Shown here piece by piece: positions 1 through 9,070 of a DNA stretch of 64,000 nt. The notes below the pieces were generated by a model, which ran no database searches, was not told where the DNA came from, and saw nothing but the letters and a program-made list of their open reading frames with translations. The stretch comes from CALBPI01 sp039027435. GTDB lineage: Bacteria > Pseudomonadota > Gammaproteobacteria > Steroidobacterales > Woeseiaceae. The stretch is from the NCBI GenBank assembly GCA_039027435.1, contig JBCCKF010000002.1, positions 62,001-126,000 on the forward strand, given 5' to 3'. The position numbers were made by a program, and so were the translations under genes. How positions within the stretch are numbered: position 1 is the stretch's first letter; each line of letters begins with the position of its first letter.

Positions 1-882
1 TTCCTGGAGCCACAGCCAAATCGACAGCGCAGAAATTCCAAATACCAGAATCACATTGTTCAGATAGACACAGCTCTGCATGAGCGTCACAAGGCGCATT
101 TGCTCGTGCACGGTGGTAAGGAATGAATCCATCCCCTCCTTCGCATACTTGGCCTCGCGACCGGCGTGGGAGAACAACTTCACCGTCATGATGTTGGTGT
201 AACTGTCGACAATTCTCCCGGTCATGATCGAACGCGCGTCTGCCTGACGCTGGCTGACAACGGAAAGTCTCGGCACAAAAAACCGAACCGCAGTCGCGTA
301 GATCAACAGCCAAGCGACCAACGGCAGTGCAAGGCGCAGATCTGACTGCGCAACCATTACGACAACGGATACAAAATAGACCAACACGTAGACAAGCACA
401 TCCGTCACTTTCATTACGGTTTCGCGAACCGCGAGTGCCGTCTGCATCACCTTCGTCGCCACACGTCCAGCAAACTCGTCAGCAAAGAAAGCAAGACTCT
501 GACCAAGCAGATAACGGTGCATTTGCCAGCGACCGATCATCGGGTAATTTCCGAGCAACGTCTGGTGAATGATCAGTGACTGGGCGACCACCGCCGCCGG
601 CAGAATGACCAACAAGAACAGTCCCATCAACCAAAGTCGACCGCCCTCGCGTGCGAGAAAATCGACTCGATCGGCCGTGGATAGCCAGTCCACCAAGGAC
701 CCAAGAAAACCGAACAGCGCGACTTCGCCGATTGCGATGAAGGCGCTTAGCCCCGCCATCAGAACAATCCAGCCAATCACCGGTCGGGTGTAGCTCCAAC
801 AAAAGCCCAATAGTGCGCGAGGCGGTGCCTCCGGGTGCTCCGCCGGATAGGGGTCGATTCTGGACTCAAAGAACCGAAACAC
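1..882 (-). CDS. ABC transporter, transmembrane part (partial; runs off the left edge)
   Basis: The visible 294 codons encode the N-terminal membrane domain of an exporter-type ABC protein, in which permease and ATPase are normally fused; the ATPase would lie beyond base 1. The start is a GTG at 882-880, four bases after the stop of the preceding gene, giving MFRFFESRIDPYPAEHPEAP. Several hydrophobic helices follow, including the stretches starting IGWIVLMAGLSAF and LFLLVILPAAVVA, and a conserved-looking central part (LLGNYPMIGRWQMHRYLL, DEFAGRVATKVMQTA). This N-terminal pattern is familiar from MsbA/multidrug-type ABC proteins of proteobacteria. The substrate cannot be told. It reads as the last visible member of a minus-strand run with the two genes at 887-4011. 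Confidence 0.85.
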   Translation of the reverse strand, partial: MFRFFESRIDPYPAEHPEAPPRALLGFCWSYTRPVIGWIVLMAGLSAFIAIGEVALFGFLGSLVDWLSTADRVDFLAREGGRLWLMGLFLLVILPAAVVAQSLIIHQTLLGNYPMIGRWQMHRYLLGQSLAFFADEFAGRVATKVMQTALAVRETVMKVTDVLVYVLVYFVSVVVMVAQSDLRLALPLVAWLLIYATAVRFFVPRLSVVSQRQADARSIMTGRIVDSYTNIMTVKLFSHAGREAKYAKEGMDSFLTTVHEQMRLVTLMQSCVYLNNVILVFGISALSIWLWLQE

Positions 883-886
883 TACT

Positions 887-2410
887 TCAAGGCTCCACTT
901 CACTATTTTCGAGCTGCTTTACAGCAAGGTCACGCAACCGGTTGGCTTCTTCTTGAAACCTGCTATGAGAATTCGACGCGATGACGTCGAGCGTCGCTAT
1001 CGCTTCAACAAAGTTTCTTTCTCGGACAAATTGTTGCGCTAGCAGCAAACGCAGACCATCGTCATAGGGTGCCAAATATAGAGCGCGTTTAAGACGCTCT
1101 ACAGCTTCAGATGAAGGTGGATCCCCCCGACGAAGAAAACCCAGGTAAAACTCGCGCAAGAAGACTGGATGGTCCGGCGCAAACTCGAGATGCTCGTCGA
1201 GTACACGCGATACCTGCGACCAGCTATCGGACGACTGATCCTGCATCGCGAGTTCGGTGTATGCATAACTTCTGTATATCCGCGCACGAACACTCCGCGG
1301 ATCAATTTCTAGCGCTCGATCAGCCGCGTCGAGCGTACCCTGAAAATCATCAACGTCGAAACGTGCCTCGGCGAGCACCTCCCATACCGGCGCGCTCTCA
1401 GCGTACTTGCTGGCGACGCTCTCGGCCTCCTGAACTACTTCGACGGCCTCAACTTCGTCGACTCCTCGCTCCGAACGCAGTCTCGCGGGCAGAATCGCAG
1501 CTTCCGCGCTCGTCAGCTTTCGAACAGAAATGTCGCTGATTACAAAACGGTCAGCGCTGACCAGTAACGCATTGAGACGGTTTTGATTGAGGTATGCATA
1601 CATTTCCTTCTGAAGCTGCCAAAGATCTCCAAATGCTTCCTGCGCAGCTGCAGTGTCAGGGATATCACTTTTCAGCAACTCCAAATATTTGCGCAGCTGC
1701 CCTTTGCGTTCCGCAGCAAATTGCAAATAGTGGAAAAGCAACCAACTTTGCCCGTAAAACGAATCGTACACCTTCTTCTTTCGCCACTTCCGGTAGCGTT
1801 GCGTATCCAGAAGAATCTCTATGGGCACCTGCCGCGACACTTGTAACTCATAAAATCGCTCCTTGGCGGGACGACCAAAGATGACACCGCCTTCCTTATC
1901 AAACGCCGCTGCAGAGTAGAACTCCGCAAACCCTTCGGAGAACCAGAGAGGATAGGCAGTGTTTGCAAGATTGAACATGAAGTGATGAGCGTATTCGTGG
2001 AAGAGCGATGCCTCGTTACCCTCAACGGCGAACTTGCCCACGTCGAGTTTTTGGGCGAACGCCACTGAGCGACCGGCACGCGGTATGTAGAAGGCACCAA
2101 TGTACTGACCATCCTCCCCGTAGAGCTTGCGCATCTCCTTCGCATTCTTGACGACGAAAATCGTCAGCCTATTGAGTCGCCCCAGTTTCGCGCACTCGTT
2201 CAAACCAAAGCGTAAACTCAAGCCACAGTGGTAGCGCTCAAGCCGCTCTGCCTGTTTGCGAATCGTCCCCTCACGAGCATTTGCGTAGATTACGAAGTTA
2301 TCGGTTTCAGCAACGCGCCAAGCTGCAGAAGCGTTGCTCGTCCCCCCCAAAAACAGAATGAGCACGCAGAGCTTTAGCACCCTCGCTGAGCCAATCAAGA
2401 CACCTATCAC
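887..2410 (-). CDS. Secreted peptidase-MA-like protein with TPR repeats (DUF1570-like)
   Basis: About 507 residues. A hydrophobic signal segment (LCVLILFLGGTSNASA) points to export. A zinc-peptidase-type HExxH (FHEYAHHFM) is followed about 20 residues later by WFSEGFAEFYS, whose Glu fits a third metal ligand, as in the peptidase-MA (gluzincin) superfamily. The C-terminal half is helical with TPR-like repeats (ARFDVDDFQGTLDAADRALE, then ALYLAPYDDGLRLLLAQQFV). The reading frame is open to an ATG at 2446. I prefer the GTG at 2410 because it overlaps the upstream stop as GTGA, which implies translational coupling. The substrate is unknown; the lipoprotein gene upstream is probably co-transcribed. 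Confidence 0.75.
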   Translation of the reverse strand: MIGVLIGSARVLKLCVLILFLGGTSNASAAWRVAETDNFVIYANAREGTIRKQAERLERYHCGLSLRFGLNECAKLGRLNRLTIFVVKNAKEMRKLYGEDGQYIGAFYIPRAGRSVAFAQKLDVGKFAVEGNEASLFHEYAHHFMFNLANTAYPLWFSEGFAEFYSAAAFDKEGGVIFGRPAKERFYELQVSRQVPIEILLDTQRYRKWRKKKVYDSFYGQSWLLFHYLQFAAERKGQLRKYLELLKSDIPDTAAAQEAFGDLWQLQKEMYAYLNQNRLNALLVSADRFVISDISVRKLTSAEAAILPARLRSERGVDEVEAVEVVQEAESVASKYAESAPVWEVLAEARFDVDDFQGTLDAADRALEIDPRSVRARIYRSYAYTELAMQDQSSDSWSQVSRVLDEHLEFAPDHPVFLREFYLGFLRRGDPPSSEAVERLKRALYLAPYDDGLRLLLAQQFVRERNFVEAIATLDVIASNSHSRFQEEANRLRDLAVKQLENSEVEP

Positions 2411-4011
2411 TTCAGGATATCCGCTTGCACACCGGTCATTTCCCAAACAGCCAGGCTCATCGGAATACTGTCAATGCGATTCATCTCATCGAAGAACTCG
2501 GCCATGACGAACTCCCGTCCGTCCTCCTCCCGCCGCTTGGCGTACTCCGCAAGCATTTGCTCAAGGAGGTATTTGCCCGTCACGTAGCTCGTTCCATATC
2601 CTGGTTGTCGCAGATACAAATGCTGCTCGAAAATGAGTAGCTCCTTTTCTGTTTTCATCCAGCCGCGCGGCGTCCACTCCATGTGCACACCACCGGCCTC
2701 TTCCATAGTCATCTCGTTAGCGTGTGCATAGAGCGAACCGAGCCCTCGGGCAGCGCGCTGCGCCAGAAGAATCCAGACAAGCTCGCGCGATCGAGGGCTG
2801 TCATCGTACAAACCGGCATGCATGAACATCTCTTCAACGCCGGTTGCGGCACCTTCACTGCGGCTATCGAAAATGTTGTAGAGCAACGCACCTTGTCGTA
2901 CGGGGCTCGGGTGGGGCTCTGTGTCCATTCTTGCGAGTTCCCACCAGTGGTAGAAATGCGTATACAACGGCGCTGGGTCGAGGTGCGCTGTGATCCAGAA
3001 AAAGTTCCGCGTCTCCTCGGGCACAAAACTACCCAGTCGCTCGAGTAACGCAGGCTCCATGTAATCAGCCACCGTGAGCATTTGTTTCTCTTCGACAAAA
3101 CGCATGATCCGCCCGACCGCCTCTCTGCCGCGGGCTTCATACTCTTCTTGGTTCGTGACCGCGACCAAAGGCGGAAGTCCCTGATTGCGTTGCTCCTCAA
3201 GCTTCAGTGAAGACCACGCGCGTGCGAGTTCGCGTTCGAGTAGTCGAACTTCATCCTCCCAGGACAAGGGCACCAAGTGCACGTTCTGGAGATACCACGT
3301 GTAGTTCTCCTTCCCGATACCAGAAGGTCCGGTCTTTTCGGAGGCCTGAGACTCCAGCCAGGCAACCAGGTCCACTGCCGCCGCTCTGGCCTCGGCAATG
3401 GCATTGCGGAGCGCCTCACTGGCGGATTCGGTCAGCTGCGATTCAATGTTATCCAGATCATCGATATCAGAACGGACATCGCGAATTCCTGTGATCCAGA
3501 GATCTCGGGCATTGCCCGTCAGGTTCTTTTTCGCCTGCGCGAACAACGGGGGAATTACCGCCAGCTCTCGAGCTAATCGAGCTTCCGCAGCTTCGCTAAG
3601 AGGAAACTCGTACTGCCAGAGTTCGACCACCGCGTGATGCGTCGGACCCTCATGCGCAGGAACGTCGCTACGATACGTCCAAATGGTGTTGTAGAACGCA
3701 GGATCACGCGCCCAGGGCATCAGGACACGACGGTTGAAGTCATAGCCGTTCATCTCAGCACGCACGAGATGCCAGTCAACCTGTTCACTGACAGGCCAAC
3801 CCGCGATTTCCATGCCGTTCAGCGTTGCACGAAGCGCTTCGAACTCTGCCTGGCGGCGTTGAAACTGGGTTTGTGTGTAGTCAGGAGCGCCCTGTAGCAG
3901 GGGTGGCTGCTCGAACGCACGCCAGCGCTCGAAGAGCGCGACCAGATCAGCATGCTCATCTGCAATAGCGCATGAAGAGAGCACTAGCAAGGGAATCAAT
4001 CGCTTCAGCAT
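2407..4011 (-). CDS. DUF885-like exported protein, probable lipoprotein
   Basis: 534 residues. The start is the ATG at 4011, preceded by GGAGG at a 6-base spacing; a TTG six bases upstream is less likely. The N-terminus (MLKRLIPLLVLSSCAIADEH) has a signal peptide with a lipobox-like LSSC, so the protein is probably lipid-anchored; cleavage after AIA is the alternative. The C-terminal part resembles DUF885 proteins: an EEMFMHAGLYDD segment, then a helical region, then QPGYGTSYVTGKYLLEQML. Some DUF885 members are predicted metallohydrolases, but I see no HExxH here, so activity is uncertain. It overlaps the downstream peptidase-like gene by four bases. Confidence 0.65.
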   Translation of the reverse strand: MLKRLIPLLVLSSCAIADEHADLVALFERWRAFEQPPLLQGAPDYTQTQFQRRQAEFEALRATLNGMEIAGWPVSEQVDWHLVRAEMNGYDFNRRVLMPWARDPAFYNTIWTYRSDVPAHEGPTHHAVVELWQYEFPLSEAAEARLARELAVIPPLFAQAKKNLTGNARDLWITGIRDVRSDIDDLDNIESQLTESASEALRNAIAEARAAAVDLVAWLESQASEKTGPSGIGKENYTWYLQNVHLVPLSWEDEVRLLERELARAWSSLKLEEQRNQGLPPLVAVTNQEEYEARGREAVGRIMRFVEEKQMLTVADYMEPALLERLGSFVPEETRNFFWITAHLDPAPLYTHFYHWWELARMDTEPHPSPVRQGALLYNIFDSRSEGAATGVEEMFMHAGLYDDSPRSRELVWILLAQRAARGLGSLYAHANEMTMEEAGGVHMEWTPRGWMKTEKELLIFEQHLYLRQPGYGTSYVTGKYLLEQMLAEYAKRREEDGREFVMAEFFDEMNRIDSIPMSLAVWEMTGVQADILK

Positions 4012-4149
4012 CTGCAACCTCCATTAGGAATGCCTGCGAGCCTACCAGAGAAAACTAGCGCGGGAGATTCGAACTTTCGTTCGGCAAAACCTTCCGCACG
4101 CCAATACAAAATCTCTACCCTCATTTGGTGGGCAACAAGGAGCTGAATC

Positions 4150-5103
4150 ATGAAACGTTTCTGCAATATTTTGTTCGTCACCGACTTCAGCGCGCCCTAC
4201 GAGGCTGCGCTTGCACAAGCTTTTGAACTTGCCAGTAACAATCAGGCAAGACTGACTGTGGTTGGCGTCATCGATGCAAACGAGCACGAGAAATTCGAAC
4301 ACCTCAACGGTACGAGTCCACTATTGAGAGCGATGGTGAATCGGCGTACAGAAGAGCTGAAGGCCATGGTTGCTCAAAAGCCCGAGGGTATCGACTCTGT
4401 CCACTGTGAAGTACTGCTCGGTAAACCCTTCATGGAGATTATCCGTGAAGTTTTGCTATCAGACCGGGACTTGGTGATCAAAGCGGTAGAACCAATTGAA
4501 GGATTGGCGCGACTATTTCTCGGCACGGACTTGAAGCTACTCCGGAAGTGCCCTTGTCCGGTGTGGCTCATCAAGTCCACGCAACAGACTGCATTTCGCG
4601 AAGTGATTGCGGCGCTGGACTACGACCCCGAGAACCCGGAAGTTGATGCACTAAACGCGCAGGTCTTGGAGATAGCAGCCTCCGTCGCGCTGTCCGGATT
4701 CTCCGAACTGCACGTCGTTCACACCTGGATGTTGAGACATGAGAGCTTCATGCGTTCTCCACGGAGCGGCATGTCGACCTACGACGTTGATGCATTGTTG
4801 CTACAGGAGCATTCGACTCGCCAAGACTGGATCGACAACTTCGTAGCGTCGCACTGTGCGAGCGACAAGAACGTCGGCGAGTACTTGAACCCCACCGTAC
4901 ACCTTATTCAAGGCAACCCGGGGCAACGAGTCCCAGAACTCGCCCGGGAGCTCGGTGCCGAGTTAGTGGTCATGGGAACCGTCGCCAGAACCGGTATCCC
5001 CGGAATCGTCATCGGCAACACCGCAGAAACGATCTTGGGGCAGCTATCCTGTTCAGTGTTGACCATCAAACCGGAAGGTTTCGTGAGTCCGGTGACCCTA
5101 TAG
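4150..5103 (+). CDS. Tandem-domain universal stress protein (UspE-like)
   Basis: 317 residues, close to the 316 of E. coli UspE, with two Usp domains in tandem (about 1-145 and 150-312). In the first, LLRKCPCPVWLIK corresponds to the UspE end-of-domain signature. In the second, VVMGTVARTGIPG followed by GNTAETILGQL matches the nucleotide-binding glycine loop of UspE-type domains. It is expected to be cytoplasmic and to act in stress survival. An AAGGAG ribosome-binding site lies seven bases before the ATG. It is a single-gene unit, divergent from the DUF885-like gene and convergent with the CoA racemase gene four bases away. Confidence 0.88.
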   Translation: MKRFCNILFVTDFSAPYEAALAQAFELASNNQARLTVVGVIDANEHEKFEHLNGTSPLLRAMVNRRTEELKAMVAQKPEGIDSVHCEVLLGKPFMEIIREVLLSDRDLVIKAVEPIEGLARLFLGTDLKLLRKCPCPVWLIKSTQQTAFREVIAALDYDPENPEVDALNAQVLEIAASVALSGFSELHVVHTWMLRHESFMRSPRSGMSTYDVDALLLQEHSTRQDWIDNFVASHCASDKNVGEYLNPTVHLIQGNPGQRVPELARELGAELVVMGTVARTGIPGIVIGNTAETILGQLSCSVLTIKPEGFVSPVTL

Positions 5104-5107
5104 TCGC

Positions 5108-6250
5108 CTACTCGAACGCCGCACCCGACGCGACCAATTGATCCACCTCAGCATCCGAGAAACCGATTTCAATCAGTAACGCTCTGGTATCGCTCCCCTC
5201 TGGGCGCGGTGGTGCCGGTGTCGCTGGTTTTGATTCAGAGAATCGTGGTGTGGGCGCGGGTTGAACAATCCCACCCACCTCAACGTAGGTACCGCGGCCG
5301 CGATTGTGCGGATGCTCGTGTGCTTCCTCAAAGCTATAAACCGGCGCAAAACAAACGTCCGAGCCTTCAAGCAACTCAGACCATTCTGCGCGAGTTCTGC
5401 TCAAGAAAACCTGCTCCAGCACTTCGCGCATTTCAGGCCAGCGCCTACTGTCATGCTGATTCGAGAATAGCTCCGGATCCAAGTTGAGACGTTCAACCAA
5501 GAGGGCAAAAAATTGCGGCTCCAGCGAACCGATCGAAACAAACTCACCGTCTGCGGTGCGATAAACGTCGTAAAACGGTGCCGCACCATCGAGCAGGTTG
5601 GAGGACCGGTTGGCACTCCATACGCCGAGTGATCCTAGTGTATGGAACAGTGACATCAAGTGCGCTGCGCCATCAGTAATCGCAGCGTCGACCACTTGCC
5701 CTCTGCCCGATGTGCGTGCTTCCAGCAAAGCGGCAAGCATGCCGATTATCAGGAACAGGCTGCCGCCGGCGTAATCACCAATCAGATTGAGCGGGATCGT
5801 CGGCTTTGGTGCACCCCCGATTGCGGCAAGTGCGCCGGTCAGCGAAATGTAGTTGATATCGTGACCTGCAGCATCGCGAAGTGGGCCTGTTTGACCCCAA
5901 CCCGTTACGCGACCAAAGACCAACCGCGGATTGCGCTCCAGACACTCTTCTGGACCGAAGCCGAGCTTTTCGGCGACGCCGGGTCTAAAGCCTTCCAATA
6001 GTGCATCCGACGCTTCAACCAGTTTCAGCAACGCTTCCACACCTTCCGGTGACTTGAGGTTCAGCGCTATGGAGCGCTTGCCCCGCATATGCGTATCCGC
6101 TGCGGCTGGCGGCGCCAGACCGCCCGGCGAAGCCGAGCGCTCGACAACGATGACCTCGGCACCAAGATCCGCGAGCACCATGCCTGCGTAGGGTCCTGGT
6201 CCGATCCCTCTTACTTCGATGACCCGTAGCCCAGCCAATGGTCCAGCCAT
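5108..6250 (-). CDS. CaiB/BaiF family CoA-transferase, alpha-methylacyl-CoA racemase type
   Basis: 380 residues. The N-terminus (LRVIEVRGIGPGPYAGMVLA) and GFRPGVAEKLGFGPEECL are typical of class III CoA-transferases. GHDINYISLTGALAAIG matches the AMACR/Mcr subgroup, with the catalytic Asp in HDINY. Racemases of this subgroup invert 2-methylacyl-CoA esters for beta-oxidation of branched fatty acids or sterol side chains. The ATG at 6250 overlaps the stop of the upstream molybdenum hydroxylase gene (TGATG); a GTG sits one codon earlier. Racemase rather than transferase activity is an inference from the motif, and the link to the hydroxylase is unexplained. Confidence 0.85.
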   Translation of the reverse strand: MAGPLAGLRVIEVRGIGPGPYAGMVLADLGAEVIVVERSASPGGLAPPAAADTHMRGKRSIALNLKSPEGVEALLKLVEASDALLEGFRPGVAEKLGFGPEECLERNPRLVFGRVTGWGQTGPLRDAAGHDINYISLTGALAAIGGAPKPTIPLNLIGDYAGGSLFLIIGMLAALLEARTSGRGQVVDAAITDGAAHLMSLFHTLGSLGVWSANRSSNLLDGAAPFYDVYRTADGEFVSIGSLEPQFFALLVERLNLDPELFSNQHDSRRWPEMREVLEQVFLSRTRAEWSELLEGSDVCFAPVYSFEEAHEHPHNRGRGTYVEVGGIVQPAPTPRFSESKPATPAPPRPEGSDTRALLIEIGFSDAEVDQLVASGAAFE

Positions 6251-8490
6251 CACACAAACCTCAGGTGCTTATTCATCGGAAGCTCCCGAATCCGTTTACC
6301 GGTTGCCGCAAAAACCGCGTTGGCAAGCGCAGGCGCAGCAGGTGGTAATCCGGGCTCACCCACTCCTCGTATCTTGTCACCATTTTCAAGAATTCGGACC
6401 GCAAAATTGGGGGATTGATGGATTCGAATACCGTCAGATTGGTGGAAGTTAGTCTGATCCACTTTGCCCTCGGTCACTGTAATTTCACCGCTAATTGCAG
6501 CAGAAAGGCCAAAGTTCATACCGCCCTGCAGCTGCGCCTCGATATTTCGTGGATCCAAGGCGATGCCAACATCGGCGGCAATCCATGCATTGAGCAGACG
6601 CACGCGACCGTCATCAACCGCCACTTCAATTACTTGAGCGACCGGCACACCAAACGACAACACGAACGCCAGACCAAGACCATGCCCCTCGGGACGTACC
6701 GAGCCCCATTCGGACATCTCGGCTACCGCTTCGATCACCCTTCGACTGGGTACATGATCAATGTGCGCAAGGCGAACTTCCAACGGATCCAGACCCACAC
6801 TGTTGGCAAGCTCGTCGATCATCGATTCTTGAAAGAACCCATTTTGTGAGTTCCCGACGGATCGCCAGGAGGTAATCGGAATCATGACTTCCGGGCGATA
6901 TCCGGTGACACGATAGTTCGCAAAGTTGTAAGGCTGATCCCACGCGCCCTGTACAATGGTCATGTCCGAACCCAGTACAGGCAACCCCAGACGACCCAAT
7001 TGGGACTCCATCACCGAGGGTGCAGAAACTTTGATATCGAGCGCCGAGATGCCCCTCGAGTCGATCGCCCCCCGAAATCTTGCAACGGCGGCCGGTCGGT
7101 ACTGATCGTGCGTCATATCCTCTTCACGTGACCAGACCACATTGACTGGTGTGCCAGGTATAGCCACGGCCGCATGCACCGCATGCTGGATAAAATCCAT
7201 TTCTGCACGACGACCAAAACCGCCGCCCATATAGGTGGTATGGATGTGCACGTTTGCTTCGTCGATGTCTGCGATTGCCGCTGCATCCTGCCGAGCCTGC
7301 GTCGGATTTTGATTGCCCGCCCAAACGTCTAACCGGTTGGCACGAAGCCACGCTGTTGCATTCATCGGCTCCATCGTCGCGTGCGCCAACAAGGGAACGC
7401 GATACTCACCGCTAACAACATCCACCTCGAGCAACGCCGCATCGACCTCACCGTCATCGCGCATTCGGCTGTCTTCAAGGTCATCGTCGATCGCCGCTGC
7501 AGTCTGCTCCAACATGGTCTGAGAGGACTCCGGGTACGTGGGTTCAGACCATTCAAACTTCACGGCATCCGCCGCCTTGAACGCACGCCAGGTGTTATTG
7601 GCGACGATGATCACGCCGTCATTCAACGCCACGGTAGCCTCGACACCAGGCATCGCCAACGCCTCTGACGCATCAAATCCGATCATTTCTGAACCGAGAT
7701 GCGGATTGCGCTTGACCGTCGCAAACCGCATACCGGGTAGTCGCAGATCCATGGCGTACTCAGCTTTGCCTGTGGACTTTACGACCACATCCACACGCGG
7801 TTGTGACTTGCCGAGTAAGCGCCAGGACGATTTGGCTTTGAGCTTCGGTTCCGAAGGTGGCTCGAACTTTGCCGCCGCTTCGGCTAGCTCGGTGTAGGCT
7901 AATTTGTTGCCATCGGGCAACACGACATTTCCGGATATCGTCTTCAGCGCATCCACCGCGACACCGCTACGTTCACTAGCCGCCTGTAACAGCACATCTC
8001 TGGCTGCAGCGCCGGCGACACGCATTTTTGTGTATCCATCCGGAATGGACGCGCTTCCCCCAGTGATCTGCATGCCGAGAAACTTCGCAGGAATCCGGCT
8101 AAACCGTCGTGCACGCTCGGCTGAACCACTGTCGTCCGTCATTGCATATGGAAGGCTGTCTTCGACCAGCGCAGCATTGAAATAGGCAGCGGATGCGGGG
8201 CCGTGCTCAACCGCGACATCTTTGAGGTCGACATCAAGCTCCTCCGCGACCAGCGCAGCCAAGGTCGTATGGATACCCTGCCCCATTTCCGCACGCGGAG
8301 TGATGATCGTGATTCCCGACGCGTCGAGCCGCAGATACGGCGTCAGCGCGACCTCACCTTCCTCCAGCGTCTGGAGGAGTGGATTTGCATACGGTGTCTT
8401 GTAGCGCCAGACGCCGAACACTACGCCTCCGGCAACCGCAGCCGAACCAATAAGCAGGGCTCGCCGGGTTAGTGTCTTGCGTTTCGCCAT
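6250..8490 (-). CDS. Molybdopterin-binding hydroxylase large subunit (isoquinoline 1-oxidoreductase beta-like)
   Basis: 746 residues. The N-terminus MAKRKTLTRRALLIGSAAV contains a twin-arginine motif (TRRALL) followed by a hydrophobic helix, so Tat export or periplasmic anchoring is likely, as in the IorB group. Molybdenum-cofactor signatures are visible: EMGQGIHTTLAALVAEEL, GGGFGRRAEMDF, and GVGEPGLPPAAPALANA near the C-terminus, where the Glu of GVGEPG is the family's catalytic base. Such enzymes hydroxylate N-heteroaromatics or oxidise aldehydes and pass electrons to the 2Fe-2S subunit. The ATG at 8490 follows the stop of the 2Fe-2S gene by one base. The substrate is unknown. Confidence 0.9.
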   Translation of the reverse strand: MAKRKTLTRRALLIGSAAVAGGVVFGVWRYKTPYANPLLQTLEEGEVALTPYLRLDASGITIITPRAEMGQGIHTTLAALVAEELDVDLKDVAVEHGPASAAYFNAALVEDSLPYAMTDDSGSAERARRFSRIPAKFLGMQITGGSASIPDGYTKMRVAGAAARDVLLQAASERSGVAVDALKTISGNVVLPDGNKLAYTELAEAAAKFEPPSEPKLKAKSSWRLLGKSQPRVDVVVKSTGKAEYAMDLRLPGMRFATVKRNPHLGSEMIGFDASEALAMPGVEATVALNDGVIIVANNTWRAFKAADAVKFEWSEPTYPESSQTMLEQTAAAIDDDLEDSRMRDDGEVDAALLEVDVVSGEYRVPLLAHATMEPMNATAWLRANRLDVWAGNQNPTQARQDAAAIADIDEANVHIHTTYMGGGFGRRAEMDFIQHAVHAAVAIPGTPVNVVWSREEDMTHDQYRPAAVARFRGAIDSRGISALDIKVSAPSVMESQLGRLGLPVLGSDMTIVQGAWDQPYNFANYRVTGYRPEVMIPITSWRSVGNSQNGFFQESMIDELANSVGLDPLEVRLAHIDHVPSRRVIEAVAEMSEWGSVRPEGHGLGLAFVLSFGVPVAQVIEVAVDDGRVRLLNAWIAADVGIALDPRNIEAQLQGGMNFGLSAAISGEITVTEGKVDQTNFHQSDGIRIHQSPNFAVRILENGDKIRGVGEPGLPPAAPALANAVFAATGKRIRELPMNKHLRFV

Positions 8491-8491
8491 G

Positions 8492-8956
8492 TTACTCGGC
8501 ACCCAAGCGTACAGCCGCCGATTTAATCGCAGCCCGAATGCGCGGGTACGCACCACACCGGCACAGATTGCCTCGCATGGCTGCGTCGATCTGTGCATCA
8601 CTCGGGCTGGGCGAGCGTTCGAGGAGCGCCACAGCCGACATGATCTGCCCCGATTGACAGTATCCGCATTGAGCGACCTGATGCTCAATCCACGCGGATT
8701 GAACGGCATGCAGTGCATCCGGTGTGCCCAGACCGGAAATGGTCTTCACTGGCCCATTGACCGCGTTGGCTGGATACGAGCAAGACCGTACCGCTTTCCC
8801 ATCCACGTGTACGGTGCAGGCACCACACATTGCGATGCCACAGCCGTATTTGGGTCCCGTGATATTCAATTCATCACGCAATACCCACAGCAGAGGCATC
8901 CCAGGTTCGACGTCAACCACATGATCAGCGCCGTCAATATTTAGTTCGATTTTCAT
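8492..8956 (-). CDS. 2Fe-2S subunit of molybdenum hydroxylase (isoquinoline 1-oxidoreductase alpha-like)
   Basis: 154 residues, the usual size for this subunit. The start is the ATG at 8956 (MKIELNIDGADHVVDVEPGM); the frame is open further upstream but extra residues would not fit the family. Both cluster motifs are present: CGIAMCGACTVHVDGKAVRSC-type spacing in the N-terminal plant-ferredoxin-like domain, and CGYCQSGQI plus GNLCRCGAYPRI in the C-terminal helical domain. It carries electrons from the molybdenum centre of the subunit encoded immediately downstream. First gene of a three-gene operon; its promoter must lie in the 114-base divergent gap 8957-9070. Confidence 0.92.
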   Translation of the reverse strand: MKIELNIDGADHVVDVEPGMPLLWVLRDELNITGPKYGCGIAMCGACTVHVDGKAVRSCSYPANAVNGPVKTISGLGTPDALHAVQSAWIEHQVAQCGYCQSGQIMSAVALLERSPSPSDAQIDAAMRGNLCRCGAYPRIRAAIKSAAVRLGAE

Positions 8957-9070
8957 CGCACCAATTTTACATGCCAACGTCGCAATGCAGCGACAAGACG
9001 TGCACAAGTCACCGTTTACAGCGTGAGCTTCTGATAGCCTCATATGCACCTACAATCATCGGAGTCGTGC

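Noticed and set aside
479..802. 107-residue minus-strand frame within the first gene
   Set aside because: It lies in another frame of the ABC transporter gene, whose helices and motifs are clear.
2407..4011. Metallopeptidase assignment for the DUF885-like protein
   Set aside because: No HExxH or equivalent metal-binding motif is visible, so only the family resemblance is kept.
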